Source: JAJFUI01 sp963754135
Lineage (GTDB): Bacteria; Planctomycetota; Planctomycetia; Pirellulales; Thermoguttaceae
DNA length: 64,000 nucleotides
Reading direction: 5' to 3'
Assembly: GCA_963754135.1 (NCBI GenBank)
Contig: CAVWEY010000002.1
Location: 496,001-560,000, forward strand
The notes under the pieces are model-generated. The model saw only the letters and a list, made by a program, of their open reading frames with translations, ran no database searches and was not told the DNA's origin. This document shows, piece after piece, positions 56,135-64,000 of this stretch (position 1 is its first letter; each line of letters opens with the position of its first letter). The translations under genes were made by a program, and so were the position numbers.

Positions 56135-56892
56135 GATACCTCGTTGGCAGTGCTAGGTCGAAGCTGGCGGGGTAGCATGCACTGTCTCTGGCGAATCGCC
56201 GACCTGGCCTCTTCGTACCGCTCCGGCGAGTCGATCGCACAGCGGTAGCCGGTCAAAGGGACGCCGATAAACTTCTCACGGCCGACGGTTTTCGCATACA
56301 CGTCGCGGGGCAGGTCGGAGGGCCGGCCGACCGGGATGTAGTCGAGCACCCGCCGGCTCAGGACTTGAACGACCGAGTTGACCCAAGGATAGGGGCAGGC
56401 GGCCCGTTGCGATTCGTCGGGCCGCTCAATGAAGGCCGTGATCCGGCCGTCGCCGTCCATTTGCACCAGGCTGTTCGAGCCGGCCCGCTGATGGAGCAGC
56501 AGCGTGGCAAACGCGGCCCGCTCTTGGTGCGTCCGCCAAAGCTCGGAGAGGTCTTGGTCCGTCAGAATGTCGCCGTAGATCACGAGGAAAGCGGAGGCGT
56601 CGGCCAGCCAGGGCGCGAGATTCCTGACCGCCCCGGCGGTGCCCAACAGATGCTCTTCGTAAGAATAATGGATCCGCACGCCCAGCCGGCGGCCGTCGCC
56701 GAAGTGGGAGCGGATTTGCTCCGGCCGGAAGTGCAAGTTGATCGCCAGATCGTCGAACCCGTGGGCAGCCAGGTGCGCGATCACGTACTCCAGCAAGGGG
56801 CGCCCTTCCAGGGGGAGCATCGGCTTGGGGATTTCCTCCGTCAGCCCGCCCAGGCGGGTCCCGTATCCGGCGCTAAGGATGATCGCTTTCAA
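56122..56892 (-). CDS. Sugar-1-phosphate nucleotidyltransferase
   Basis: TTG start at 56892: KAIILSAGYGTRLGGLTEEI PKPMLPLEG, LVIYGDILTDQDLSELWRTH and ITAFIERPDESQRAACPYPW. Similar to the HddC-like enzyme at 33545 and again coupled to a gmhB-like gene (TTGA overlap), so heptose-1-phosphate or mannose-1-phosphate is the likely substrate. Confidence 0.75.
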   Translation of the reverse strand: MKAIILSAGYGTRLGGLTEEIPKPMLPLEGRPLLEYVIAHLAAHGFDDLAINLHFRPEQIRSHFGDGRRLGVRIHYSYEEHLLGTAGAVRNLAPWLADASAFLVIYGDILTDQDLSELWRTHQERAAFATLLLHQRAGSNSLVQMDGDGRITAFIERPDESQRAACPYPWVNSVVQVLSRRVLDYIPVGRPSDLPRDVYAKTVGREKFIGVPLTGYRCAIDSPERYEEARSAIRQRQCMLPRQLRPSTANEVSCEY

Positions 56893-57479
56893 CGCGGTTG
56901 TCGGGCCAAAATCCAGCGGGCCGCGGCCGGCAGGTTGCGGCACCGGTAGTCTTCCCGGACGGAAAGGTCGATGGGCCGGGCGGTCTCGATCGGGGCGTCG
57001 GCGTGCCGCCCGCTCTCCACCAGCACGGTTGTGCAGCCGGCGGCCCGGCCGGCGAGGATGTCCGTGATCCGGTCGCCCACCAGGTAGCTTCGCGGCAAGT
57101 CGAGGGCAAGGTCCCCGGCCGCCTGCAACAACATGCCCGGCGCCGGCTTGCGGCAGAGGCACTCTTGACGGTACTCGGGCAAGGTGGCGTTGGGGTGATG
57201 GGGACAGACGTAGAACGCGGTCACTTCGCCGCCGCCGGGGCGCAACAACTCCTGCAAACGCTCATGGATTGCCGAAACGTCCCGCTCACTCAGCCATCCT
57301 CGCGCCACGACGGGCTGATTGGTGATCACGACTACCGGAAAACCGGCCTGCTTCAGGTCACGGACGGCCGCGGCGGCGCCGGGGATAAGCTCGATCTGTT
57401 CGGGCCGGGTAAGGTTCTCGACGTCGGCCATCAGCACGCCGTCCCGGTCCAGGAAAACGCCCGCCCGTCCGCCGGCCAT
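56889..57479 (-). CDS. gmhB: HAD-IIIA phosphatase, GmhB-like, copy 2
   Basis: VFLDRDGVLMADVENLTRPE, PVVVITNQPVVARGWLSERD, the zinc loop CPHHPNATLPEYRQECLCRK and YLVGDRITDILAGRAAGCTT. 196 residues. Same pathway step as the copy at 32973; the loop is longer here. Paired with a nucleotidyltransferase. Confidence 0.8.
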   Translation of the reverse strand: MAGGRAGVFLDRDGVLMADVENLTRPEQIELIPGAAAAVRDLKQAGFPVVVITNQPVVARGWLSERDVSAIHERLQELLRPGGGEVTAFYVCPHHPNATLPEYRQECLCRKPAPGMLLQAAGDLALDLPRSYLVGDRITDILAGRAAGCTTVLVESGRHADAPIETARPIDLSVREDYRCRNLPAAARWILARQPR

Positions 57480-57482
57480 CGG

Positions 57483-58382
57483 TTAGGGAATGTTGTCCTC
57501 CAGCGTCCCCCCCGCGCTGAAGTTCGTGATGTCGTCGTAGGTGTTCACGCCGTAGTTGTCGCCGCTGGGGAAGTCCAGGCAGTTATTGGAGCCGGTAAAC
57601 AGCGGAGAAGCACCCGGCGTCGAGTAGGCTGTATTCAAGCCGGCGCTGATAATCTGAATCGAAGTGGGGTTAATCCAGGCAACAGCCCCCGCTGTCGTCG
57701 ACAAGCGCGTGTCGGCGGCGGGAAAAACGGTGGCGCCGCTGACGTCAGTCGCTAATTTGACTGCGCCAGCGGATGTCAGATACACGCCGTCCTCGGCGCG
57801 GAAGTACACGATGGCCCCTGCGCCGGTGCTCCTGTTGCCAATGGCGCCTTGCGGCCAGTAGCAAAATTGACTGGCTGAGGTGCTGCCCAGCCGGTTCCGG
57901 TCGAAGTCGAAGAACGGGCCAATGCGGCTTGGGCACGCCGCCGGCGCTTGAAACGGATTGGTGGGATCGGCGGCAAAACCGCTGGGCACGCCGTTGGTGT
58001 CACGCATTCCGCCCAGCCAGAAGGTCAGGGCTGCCTGCGGTGTGAGCTGGTTCGTGGTAAGTCCCGTTGCCGCTTGAAAATCATTCAGACCCGATATGCT
58101 GGTACAGCGCGGGAACGCTCTGGCCAAATGCCGGGAAATCGGCCCGGGCCATGAAGTATCTGCGAAGTCGGGCGGGTACTCGCCGAACTTCTCCTTGTAG
58201 GCTTTGCACGCCGCGTCGAGTTGGTTCATCTCGACGCCGATCACGGCGACTTTGGCGGTGTGGATGGCATGCATGACGGCCCCCGTTCCCAGGGCGGCCA
58301 GGATGCCGATGATCGTGATCACCACCAGCATTTCCACCAGCGTAAAGGCACGCGGAGCGAGAAAGTTTGATGGCCTCTTCAT
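57483..58382 (-). CDS. Type II secretion/type IV pilin-like pseudopilin
   Basis: The N-terminus reads RAFTLVEMLVVITIIGILAA, the prepilin-peptidase cleavage and N-methylation motif (cut before Phe, Glu at +5) followed by a hydrophobic helix. The rest, about 270 residues, has helix then beta-rich GspG/PulG-like sequence (NQLDAACKAYKEKFGEYPPD). Longer than classical GspG (about 145). A secreted or envelope fibre subunit. It is a lone pilin gene inside a polysaccharide operon, 4 bp from the gmhB-like gene. Confidence 0.8.
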   Translation of the reverse strand: MKRPSNFLAPRAFTLVEMLVVITIIGILAALGTGAVMHAIHTAKVAVIGVEMNQLDAACKAYKEKFGEYPPDFADTSWPGPISRHLARAFPRCTSISGLNDFQAATGLTTNQLTPQAALTFWLGGMRDTNGVPSGFAADPTNPFQAPAACPSRIGPFFDFDRNRLGSTSASQFCYWPQGAIGNRSTGAGAIVYFRAEDGVYLTSAGAVKLATDVSGATVFPAADTRLSTTAGAVAWINPTSIQIISAGLNTAYSTPGASPLFTGSNNCLDFPSGDNYGVNTYDDITNFSAGGTLEDNIP

Positions 58383-58578
58383 AACGTTACCCTTTGGCAG
58401 ACCCGGCTGCCCGGAAAGCAGATCGATGCCCTTTCTGAAGGTGGTGTTCCGACCACCCGGCCCGCCTTTAAGATACCAGAATTGCGCCAATGCGGCAAGG
58501 GCCATCGATCCAGAGATCGGGCTATTCGTGGCGGATTTCTCTTGCTGAATTGGAAGCATGAACCTGCCGGGTTTTCTT

Positions 58579-59751
58579 TCACTTGCCCAGGAACCGGCCG
58601 ATGGACGCCACCACCCACTCGGCCTGCTGGTCGGACAGCTCGGGGTAGATGGGCAGGGCGAGCGTTTCGCGGGCCGCCTTTTCGCTTTCGGGGAAATCTC
58701 CCTCGCGGTGGCCCAGGTAGGCGAAGCACTTCTGCACGTGCAAGGGGACCGGATAGTAGACCTCCGTGCTGATCTTCTGCTCCTTCAGGTACGCCTGCAG
58801 CTCGTTGCGGCGGGGGACGCGGATCACGAACTGGTTGTAGATGTGGCGGTTGCCGGGTACTTCGTAAGGGAGCTGCACCAGGCCGTCACGGCCCTCACCC
58901 CCGGTCCCTCTCCCATTGGGCGAGGGGAGAACGAGGCCGGCCGCCTCGAACAGGCGACGGTATCGGGCGGCATTCGCCTGCCTGCCGGCCGTCCACTGGT
59001 CGAGGTACTTCAGTTTGACGGCGATAATGGCGGCCTGAATCGAATCGAAGCGGAAGTTGCCGCCCACGTAGGAGTGGTAGTATTTCGGCTTCATGCCGTG
59101 AACGCGGAGGATTTGCAGCACGTCGGCCAGGGCATCGTCGTTGGTGGTGACCATGCCGCCGTCGCCGGCGGCGCCGAGGTTCTTTGACGGAAAGAAACTG
59201 AAACAGCCGTAGCGGCCCATCGAGCCGGCCCGGCGGCCCTTGTACTCCGCGCCGATCGCCTGGGCGGCGTCCTCGATCACCGGGATCCCGTGCCGGCCGG
59301 CGACGTCCAGGATCGGGTCCATCTCGGCGCACTGGCCGTAGAGGTGAACCGGCATGACCGCCTTGGTGTTCCCGGTAATGCGGGCCTCGACGGCGGCCGG
59401 GTCGAGGTTGTAGGTCTTCGGGTCGATGTCGACGAAGACCGGCTTGGCGGCGGTGCGGGCGATGGCCCCGGCGGTGGCGAAAAAGGTGTAGGGCGTGGTG
59501 ATGACCTCGTCGCCCCGACCGATGCCCTCGGCCATCAGGCTCATGAGCAAGGCGTCGCTCCCGGAGGAGACGGTGACGGCATGAGGGCAGCGGCAGTATT
59601 CGGCCAGCTTGGTTTCGCACTCGGCCACGGCCGGGCCGAGGATGCACTGCTGCGAATCGAGCACGGCGTCCACGGCGGCGCGGACTTCCCCGCGGATGGT
59701 GGCGTACTGGGCCTTCAGGTCCAGCAGAGGGACGGCTACGGGCTGCGGCAT
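58579..59751 (-). CDS. DegT/DnrJ/EryC1 sugar aminotransferase with in-frame repeat insertion
   Basis: 390 residues, intact: VPLLDLKAQYATIRGEVRAA, VTVSSGSDALLMSLMAEGIG, VMPVHLYGQCAEMDPILDVA, IPVIEDAAQAIGAEYKG and the PLP lysine FSFFPSKNLGAAGDGG. The LYGQ/MD pattern is like WbpE/DesV 3-aminotransferases; a PglE-type role is the alternative. Residues LPSPNGRGTGGEGRD near 275 are the translation of a dispersed palindromic repeat. Start has no strong ribosome site. Confidence 0.85.
   Translation of the reverse strand: MPQPVAVPLLDLKAQYATIRGEVRAAVDAVLDSQQCILGPAVAECETKLAEYCRCPHAVTVSSGSDALLMSLMAEGIGRGDEVITTPYTFFATAGAIARTAAKPVFVDIDPKTYNLDPAAVEARITGNTKAVMPVHLYGQCAEMDPILDVAGRHGIPVIEDAAQAIGAEYKGRRAGSMGRYGCFSFFPSKNLGAAGDGGMVTTNDDALADVLQILRVHGMKPKYYHSYVGGNFRFDSIQAAIIAVKLKYLDQWTAGRQANAARYRRLFEAAGLVLPSPNGRGTGGEGRDGLVQLPYEVPGNRHIYNQFVIRVPRRNELQAYLKEQKISTEVYYPVPLHVQKCFAYLGHREGDFPESEKAARETLALPIYPELSDQQAEWVVASIGRFLGK
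58893..58931. repeat. Dispersed GC-rich palindromic repeat inside the aminotransferase gene
   Basis: CCCTCTCCC att GGGCGAGGGG forms a hairpin. Read on the - strand it gives PSPNGRGTGGEG and on the + strand a form like LTPGPSPIGRGE, phrases that recur in translations of many unrelated bacterial genomes. Confidence 0.6.
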
Positions 59752-59764
59752 GGCGTTCCAGCGC

Positions 59765-59803
59765 TCTTGAACAGGAGGGAACAGAGGAAACAGAGATAAC
59801 TCA
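59765..59803. repeat. AACAGGAGG repeat arm, copy 2
   Basis: CTTGAACAGGAGGGAACAGA then GGAAACAGAG matches the left arm of the elements at 5255 and 60243; the opposite arm is missing here. It touches the 3' end of the GxxExxY gene. Confidence 0.65.
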
Positions 59804-60209
59804 GTCGGGACAGTTCGCGTGAGGAAGGATCAGGCGTGATACTCCGTCAGTCAGCTTCTCGACATTGAAGTTGATCAACAGACCCAGCGGAATATCCAAT
59901 AACTTCATGTAGCTCAACAATTGCGCCTTGTGAATCGGGTGGACCGTTTCGACGGCTTTGGTTTCAACCAGCAGGCACGCATTCACGAGGACGTCAAACC
60001 TGAGCGGCTCCTCACGGACGAAATTCTTGTAGCGTACAGCTACCGATTTCTGAAGCGCGGACATCGTAGCCGCGGAGTTCCAGTTCCTTGCAGAGACACC
60101 ACTCATAAATGGATTCGAGCAGACCTGGCCCCTTGTCCCTGTGGACTTCGATTGCGGCAGCGATGACATCGCGAGTCAGTCCAGCGGCCCGCTGATAGAG
60201 GGGATGCAT
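59801..60209 (-). CDS. GxxExxY family protein, frameshifted
   Basis: MHPLYQRAAGLTRDVIAAAI EVHRDKGPGLLESIYEWCLC contains the naming motif GLLESIY; after a slip near 60055 the frame continues LRFDVLVNACLLVETKAVET (PD-(D/E)xK-like D...ExK) and LLSYMKLLDIPLGLLINFNV. About 136 residues. Function unknown; the fold suggests a nuclease-like core. Flanked on both sides by AACAGGAGG repeat arms and out of place in a sugar operon. Confidence 0.8.
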
Positions 60210-60242
60210 GGCCTTACATCTGTACCCCAGCCGGTGAATTAC

Positions 60243-60322
60243 TTGAACAGGAGGAAGCAGAGGAATTCGAACAATCCCATCCCTCCCCTCTGTTACTCTG
60301 TTACCTCTGTTCTCTTCTGTTC
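60243..60322. repeat. AACAGGAGG inverted-repeat element, copy 3
   Basis: Left arm TTGAACAGGAGGAAGCAGAG, right arm CCTCTGTTCTCTTCTGTTCA with extra CTCTGTTAC units between. Same family as 5255-5333. Confidence 0.7.
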
Positions 60323-60659
60323 AGAATCGGTTCTTCTGAAGCGGGCGTTTGGCGCAGACTCCGTTCCCGTGGGTGACATGAGTCCCCTTGGAACGGCTGC
60401 TCACGTCGCTTGTCCTGCGCCTCATTGCGCGTCCCCTGCTCGATCCACGTCCGTGGGAGCAGAACCTCCCGGAATCGTCATATGGGAGTGAGCGGCATCC
60501 TGCCTGAGACCTCTAAACTGTTCGGCAATATATCAGTATAGTGTTGCATTTCCGGCTTGGGTAGGTTCCGGCGGGGCATCCGCGGGGGCGGGCCGGGGCG
60601 GGCCGTGCGCCGGCTGGCAAGAGATGAGGATTGTGCGGGTTGTCGCAGATAGGTGCCCG
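60323..60659. other. Gap between capD-like gene and repeat, no gene seen
   Basis: GC-rich sequence with only short ORFs. A run resembling the continuation of the capD frame (TGTYLRQPAQSSSLASRR) lies beyond its repaired stop and is probably noise. Confidence 0.4.
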
Positions 60660-62574
60660 TCACGTCCTTGCCTCGACCTCCCGCACTTCCAAGCGCACCG
60701 GAACTTCCTGCCGGCCGCCGGTGGCGAACGACGAGTTGAACTCGGGGACAATCTCACACAACCTGCGGCGGAGCAGCTCTTCCGGATGCGTTCAGGAGCC
60801 GTTCGAGTTGCGCGATCGCGCGGCGGACTTCCGCCAAGGAATAGGGGCGATGGTACGCCGCCCGCAACTTCGGGTGCGACGTGGGCAAGGTCTGCTCGTC
60901 GTCGAAATACAGTTCCTCGTACAGTTTTTCGCCCGGGCGGACGCCGGTGAAGGCGATTTCGATGGCGTGTTCGGGAAGCCCGGAGAGACGGATCAAGTCG
61001 CGGGCGAGATCGACGATCCGCACCGGTTCTCCCATCTCGAGCACGAAAATCTCGCCGCCGGCGCCCATCGTGGCGGCCTGGAGCACCAGTTGCGAGGCCT
61101 CGGGAATGGTCATGAAGAAGCGGGTCATCCGCGGATCGGTGACGGTGATCGGCCCGCCGCGGCGGACCTGCTCCTGGAAGATCGGCACAACGCTCCCCGC
61201 CGAACCCAACACGTTGCCGAAACGGACCACCGTGAAGCGGGTGGCCGACTCCTGCGAGAGCGTGTGCACGTCGCGCTCGGCGATCTGCTTGGTGGCCCCC
61301 ATCACGCTGGTGGGATGGACGGCCTTGTCGGTCGAGATGAGCACGAAACTCAGCACGCCGTAGCGGTCGGCCAGATCGGCCACGCACTTGGTGCCCAAGA
61401 CGTTGTTGCGGATCGCCTCGCCGACGTTGGCCTCCATCAGGGGAACGTGCTTGTGGGCGGCCGCGTGGAAAACAACTTCGGGGCGATGGGTCCGGAAGAT
61501 CTGGTCCATCCGGTCCCGGTTGGTCACGTCGCCGATGCAGGAATACAGCACGGTCGAGGCGTGAACGTCCTGCAGTTCCCTGTCGATGGCGAAGATGCGG
61601 TTCTCGCCGCGGCCGACAAGGATCAGGGACTGGGGATGGAATCCGATGACCTGGCGGCAGATTTCGGAGCCGATGCTGCCGCCGGCCCCGGTCACCATCA
61701 CCCGCCGCCCTTCCAGCAGCCGGCCGATGTTCTCCGTGTCCAGGGTTATGGGATCGCGGCCCAGGAGGTCGTTGATCTCGATGTCGCGGATGGGGACCCG
61801 GCTGTCGCCTTCCAAGCGGTCTTCCAAGGAGCGGATGATCTTCAAGTTCAGGCCGCCCTGCTGGCAGGCCTCCATCAGGCCGCGGAGCCGCTGGCCGGCC
61901 AGCGCACCGGCGACGACCAACACGTCCGTGGCGCGATAGGCGGCGGCGATTTCTTGGACGTCCTCCAGCTTGCCGAGAATGGGAATCTGGCCCATGTGCC
62001 CGCCCGCAGCCGTGCCGTCAGTGGCCAGAAACCCCCGCAGCCGGTAGGGCAGATTGGAATAGGATTGAATCTGGTGGGCGAGAATCCCGTTCGACAGATC
62101 GGTGCCGACCAGCAGCGCCCAGCGGCAGTCCTTGCCGTTGAGCATCGGACGGAACACCTCCCGGAACATGCGCCAACTCGCCCGCATCGCCCCCAACATG
62201 CCCACAACCAGCATCCAGTCAAGGATCAGGACGGAACGCGGAATCTGCTGCGACAAAGGGAAGAAGAAGTTGGCCGTGGCCAGGACGAACAACGACACGG
62301 TCAACGCGCGGAGCAAGGCCGTCAGATCGGCAAAGGTCACGTACCGCCACCAACCGTGCAGATGCCCCAGGAGAAAGAAGATCAACAGTTGCAGCCCGGC
62401 CACTCTGGGCAAACTGGACCAGAACAGGCTCGCGCTCTCCGGCGGGATGGCAAACTCGAAGCGGATGAGGTTTGCCAACCAGTACGCCGCCGCAAATACC
62501 GCCAGGTGCATCGCCGCCAGCACCCAGGAGCGGGGCGAGGCCAAGTCCAGGGTGGTGCGTCCCAGCTTGCCCAT
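60660..62574 (-). CDS. Nucleotide-sugar 4,6-dehydratase, CapD/PglF-like membrane protein
   Basis: Four N-terminal membrane helices (SWVLAAMHLAVFAAAYWLAN and three more), a CoA-binding-like domain (RWALLVGTDLSNGILAHQIQ) and a C-terminal SDR: RVMVTGAGGSIGSEICRQVI, VFHAAAHKHVPLMEANVGEA, STDKAVHPTSVMGATKQIAE (long-SDR catalytic region with Met-Gly in place of the Tyr) and GVRPGEKLYEELYFDDE. A slip near 60790 hides the end EIVPEFNSSFATGGRQEVP. It makes UDP-4-keto-6-deoxy-GlcNAc. First gene after the operon promoter. Confidence 0.9.
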
Positions 62575-62736
62575 CAGCGCCGACCCAGAATACCGTACCG
62601 GCCCCGGATCTGCCGCGCCGGCGGAGTGCCGTCGAAACCTTCGTCGGAATCAAGGGAGCGATGTCGACTTGGCGTCATGAAAGCCGTTCCCCTCACGTCG
62701 CCCCTGCGAAAAGAGAAAAAGGGAGGAGCAAACTAT

Positions 62737-62765
62737 ACTTTATCCACCCTTGCGTGTCCTGTCAA
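62737..62765 (-). promoter_or_regulatory. Likely promoter of the polysaccharide operon
   Basis: On the - strand TTGACA (62765-62760), 17-nt spacer, TAAAGT (62742-62737). The start would fall near 62730, giving a leader of about 155 nt before the capD-like gene. It is the only strong promoter seen upstream of the run of - strand genes. Confidence 0.6.
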
Positions 62766-63151
62766 ATGTCGGCGCGTCTTTCCGATGCCCGGGCTGATTT
62801 CTCCGCTTTGCGATAGCGATTCTCGACGAATCCCGGGGTGCAAAGGACATGCCAAACCGTCATCTTCCCAGTTTTGGCGCCAAATGCGCCGGTCACCAAC
62901 GCTTCTGAGCAGTCGTGACGGCGGCAGCAAGAGCAACCATCCGTCCCTTCGGAAACACCCGCGTTGACGGACGGCAACGGCGTCCCCTCAATCCATTCAG
63001 CTTGATCGAATTCCATCGGAATGTCAAGCAGTTGCCTCGTTCCCCCACTCTAAGGGGATCGCCGTAGTATGCCAGGGCGACGAGGAGACAGCCCGGCTGA
63101 CCGGCCGTGGAATTCCGCCAAGCGCGTGACCGTCGGGCAAGAAGCGTTCCA
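62766..63151. other. Intergenic, no gene seen
   Basis: Only short ORFs without motif lie between the operon promoter and the terminator of the DUF1559 gene. Confidence 0.5.
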
Positions 63152-63188
63152 AGAAAAAAGCTGGGGTGGCAGTTGAACTGCCACCCCA
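63152..63188 (-). terminator. Rho-independent terminator of the DUF1559 gene
   Basis: On the - strand TGGGGTGGCAG and CTGCCACCCCA pair around a short loop (11 bp or more) and are followed by GCTTTTTTC. It lies 54 nt after the stop of the DUF1559 gene. Confidence 0.85.
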
Positions 63189-63241
63189 ACAACAATAGGA
63201 CTTTTTCGCACCGACGGGCGAAATGATGTGCCGTCGGATGG

Positions 63242-64000
63242 TTACAGCGGTGGCTCGGCCGCAACCTTGTCGGCCATGCTCCCCATCAGCGCAAAGAGGT
63301 TCCCGTCCATCGTCTGGATAAGAAACTGCACGGAGCCGTCGGCGAGGCCGAAGTTCGCGCCGTTGGCATGATCGCTGCCGGGCGAACAAATGTAGCCGTT
63401 ATTCATTTGCGGGCCGTAGGGCGACGACCAGGGGCAAGGCATTCCGGTTGTGAACGAAACGCCGGTGCCCCCGATGGCCCAGCCGTCGTGGCTGTTGTAT
63501 GGTGGGTTGTTGGGCCCGTACGGTATGGATGAGTTTGGCGTGGACGGCGCCGATGTAATCTTCTGCATCTCACCCGTCAAGATGGTGTTGGAGGTGCCAT
63601 CCTTGATCTCGGCGAACGAAGTGCTGTAATTGACTCGGCCCAGGATACCCCAGCGCTTGTCCTTGGGGGCGGTGGCGTCGCCCGACTTCTGGCCGCTGTC
63701 GCCCGCAACGACATAGTTATTGTTAACGAAGGGGCTGAGGCCTGGCGTAACACAAACGTTCAGATTGTCGGCATTCTGAATCGTGAACGTAGGGCTGCCG
63801 CCCATGGTGAAGAAACGGCCGGCGCAGCCGCCGTAGTCCGTCCCACCACCGGGTGGAACCAGGACAGCGTTCGCCGCCCAATATGTCGTAAAAGTGCTCA
63901 GCATCATAACGTCGTCGGTCCCCCTACGGTACGCGTTTCGCCGGGTCGGGCAATAAAAGCCCTTCACGTCCATGCTGGCGACCCTGAGGTTAAAGTAACC
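63242..64000 (-). CDS. DUF1559 (H-X9-DG) pilin-like protein, 3' part
   Basis: The frame is open to the window edge (LRVASMDVKGFYCPTRRNAY), so the pilin-type N-terminus lies outside. SFAEIKDGTSNTILTGEM and the C-terminal DHANGANFGLADGSVQFL (H-X9-DG) are diagnostic of the DUF1559 family, which is hugely expanded in planctomycetes and made from prepilin-like precursors. Probably envelope or secreted; role unknown. Confidence 0.85.
   Translation of the reverse strand, partial: GYFNLRVASMDVKGFYCPTRRNAYRRGTDDVMMLSTFTTYWAANAVLVPPGGGTDYGGCAGRFFTMGGSPTFTIQNADNLNVCVTPGLSPFVNNNYVVAGDSGQKSGDATAPKDKRWGILGRVNYSTSFAEIKDGTSNTILTGEMQKITSAPSTPNSSIPYGPNNPPYNSHDGWAIGGTGVSFTTGMPCPWSSPYGPQMNNGYICSPGSDHANGANFGLADGSVQFLIQTMDGNLFALMGSMADKVAAEPPL

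Noticed and set aside
60631..62967. 778-codon + strand ORF opposite the capD-like gene
   Set aside because: Antisense shadow created by high GC3; the - strand carries the complete conserved enzyme.
1..64000. CRISPR array or rRNA operon
   Set aside because: No regularly spaced repeats and no rRNA-like sequence were seen on either strand.

Overview
The window looks like a GC-rich chromosome segment from a planctomycete (Planctomycetota), possibly a metagenome assembly. The taxonomic clues are an ISKra4-type transposase, an SHD1-domain lipoprotein, a HAF-repeat protein, a Hanks-type kinase with a juxtamembrane helix, a DUF1559/H-X9-DG protein and pseudopilin, a DUF3987 mobile element, and a very large exopolysaccharide locus. 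Genus or order cannot be fixed from this sequence alone.

Layout. (1) 1-6000, accessory genes on the + strand: a GNAT acetyltransferase remnant; a small membrane-protein gene cut by a 1.7-kb IS with a clean 9-bp target duplication; an SHD1 lipoprotein; a TIR-domain protein; and a DUF2442 gene preceded by the stump of a DUF4160 gene. (2) 6064-13934, an integrative element at the 3' end of a tRNA-Glu(CTC) gene. It is bounded by imperfect direct repeats and carries a tyrosine integrase, an XRE regulator with a strong promoter, two small HTH/excisionase-like genes, a DUF3987 protein, a zinc-ribbon protein, a HAF-repeat protein and an unknown gene. (3) 14102-15695, a Ser/Thr kinase. (4) 15803-62574, about 47 kb of almost gap-free genes, all on the - strand, many with overlapping stop and start codons: a surface-polysaccharide locus read from a promoter near 62750. 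(5) 63242-64000, the 3' part of a DUF1559 gene with its terminator.

How the polysaccharide genes fit together. A CapD/PglF-like 4,6-dehydratase, DegT aminotransferases and a NeuD/PglD-like acyltransferase can make amino sugars. Two rfbA-rfbB pairs make dTDP-4-keto-6-deoxyglucose, galE interconverts hexoses, and hddA/gmhB/hddC plus an HldE-like protein point to nucleotide-activated heptose. A monotopic sugar transferase starts the lipid-linked unit, about six glycosyltransferases extend it, several methyltransferases decorate it, Wzx flips it and a Wzy/ligase-like protein polymerises or transfers it. The distal end holds an unusual module: split transketolase, NodB-like deacetylase, GNAT/FemAB-like acyltransferase, acyl carrier protein, methyltransferase, AMP-forming ligase, LuxE and LuxC. 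It reads as activation of an acyl or sugar-acid unit onto a carrier and its reduction to an aldehyde.

Two cautions. Roughly 28 genes or gene halves join only if single-base slips are allowed, mostly in short homopolymers, so many apparent frameshifts are probably sequencing errors. Long + strand ORFs across the polysaccharide locus are antisense shadows of high-GC genes. Strongest leads: a recurrent GC-rich leader before four unrelated genes; an integrase whose 3' tail appears displaced across the att site; a recombination scar around the duplicated rfbAB; an epimerase-aminotransferase fusion; and the LuxC/LuxE/ACP/ligase module.
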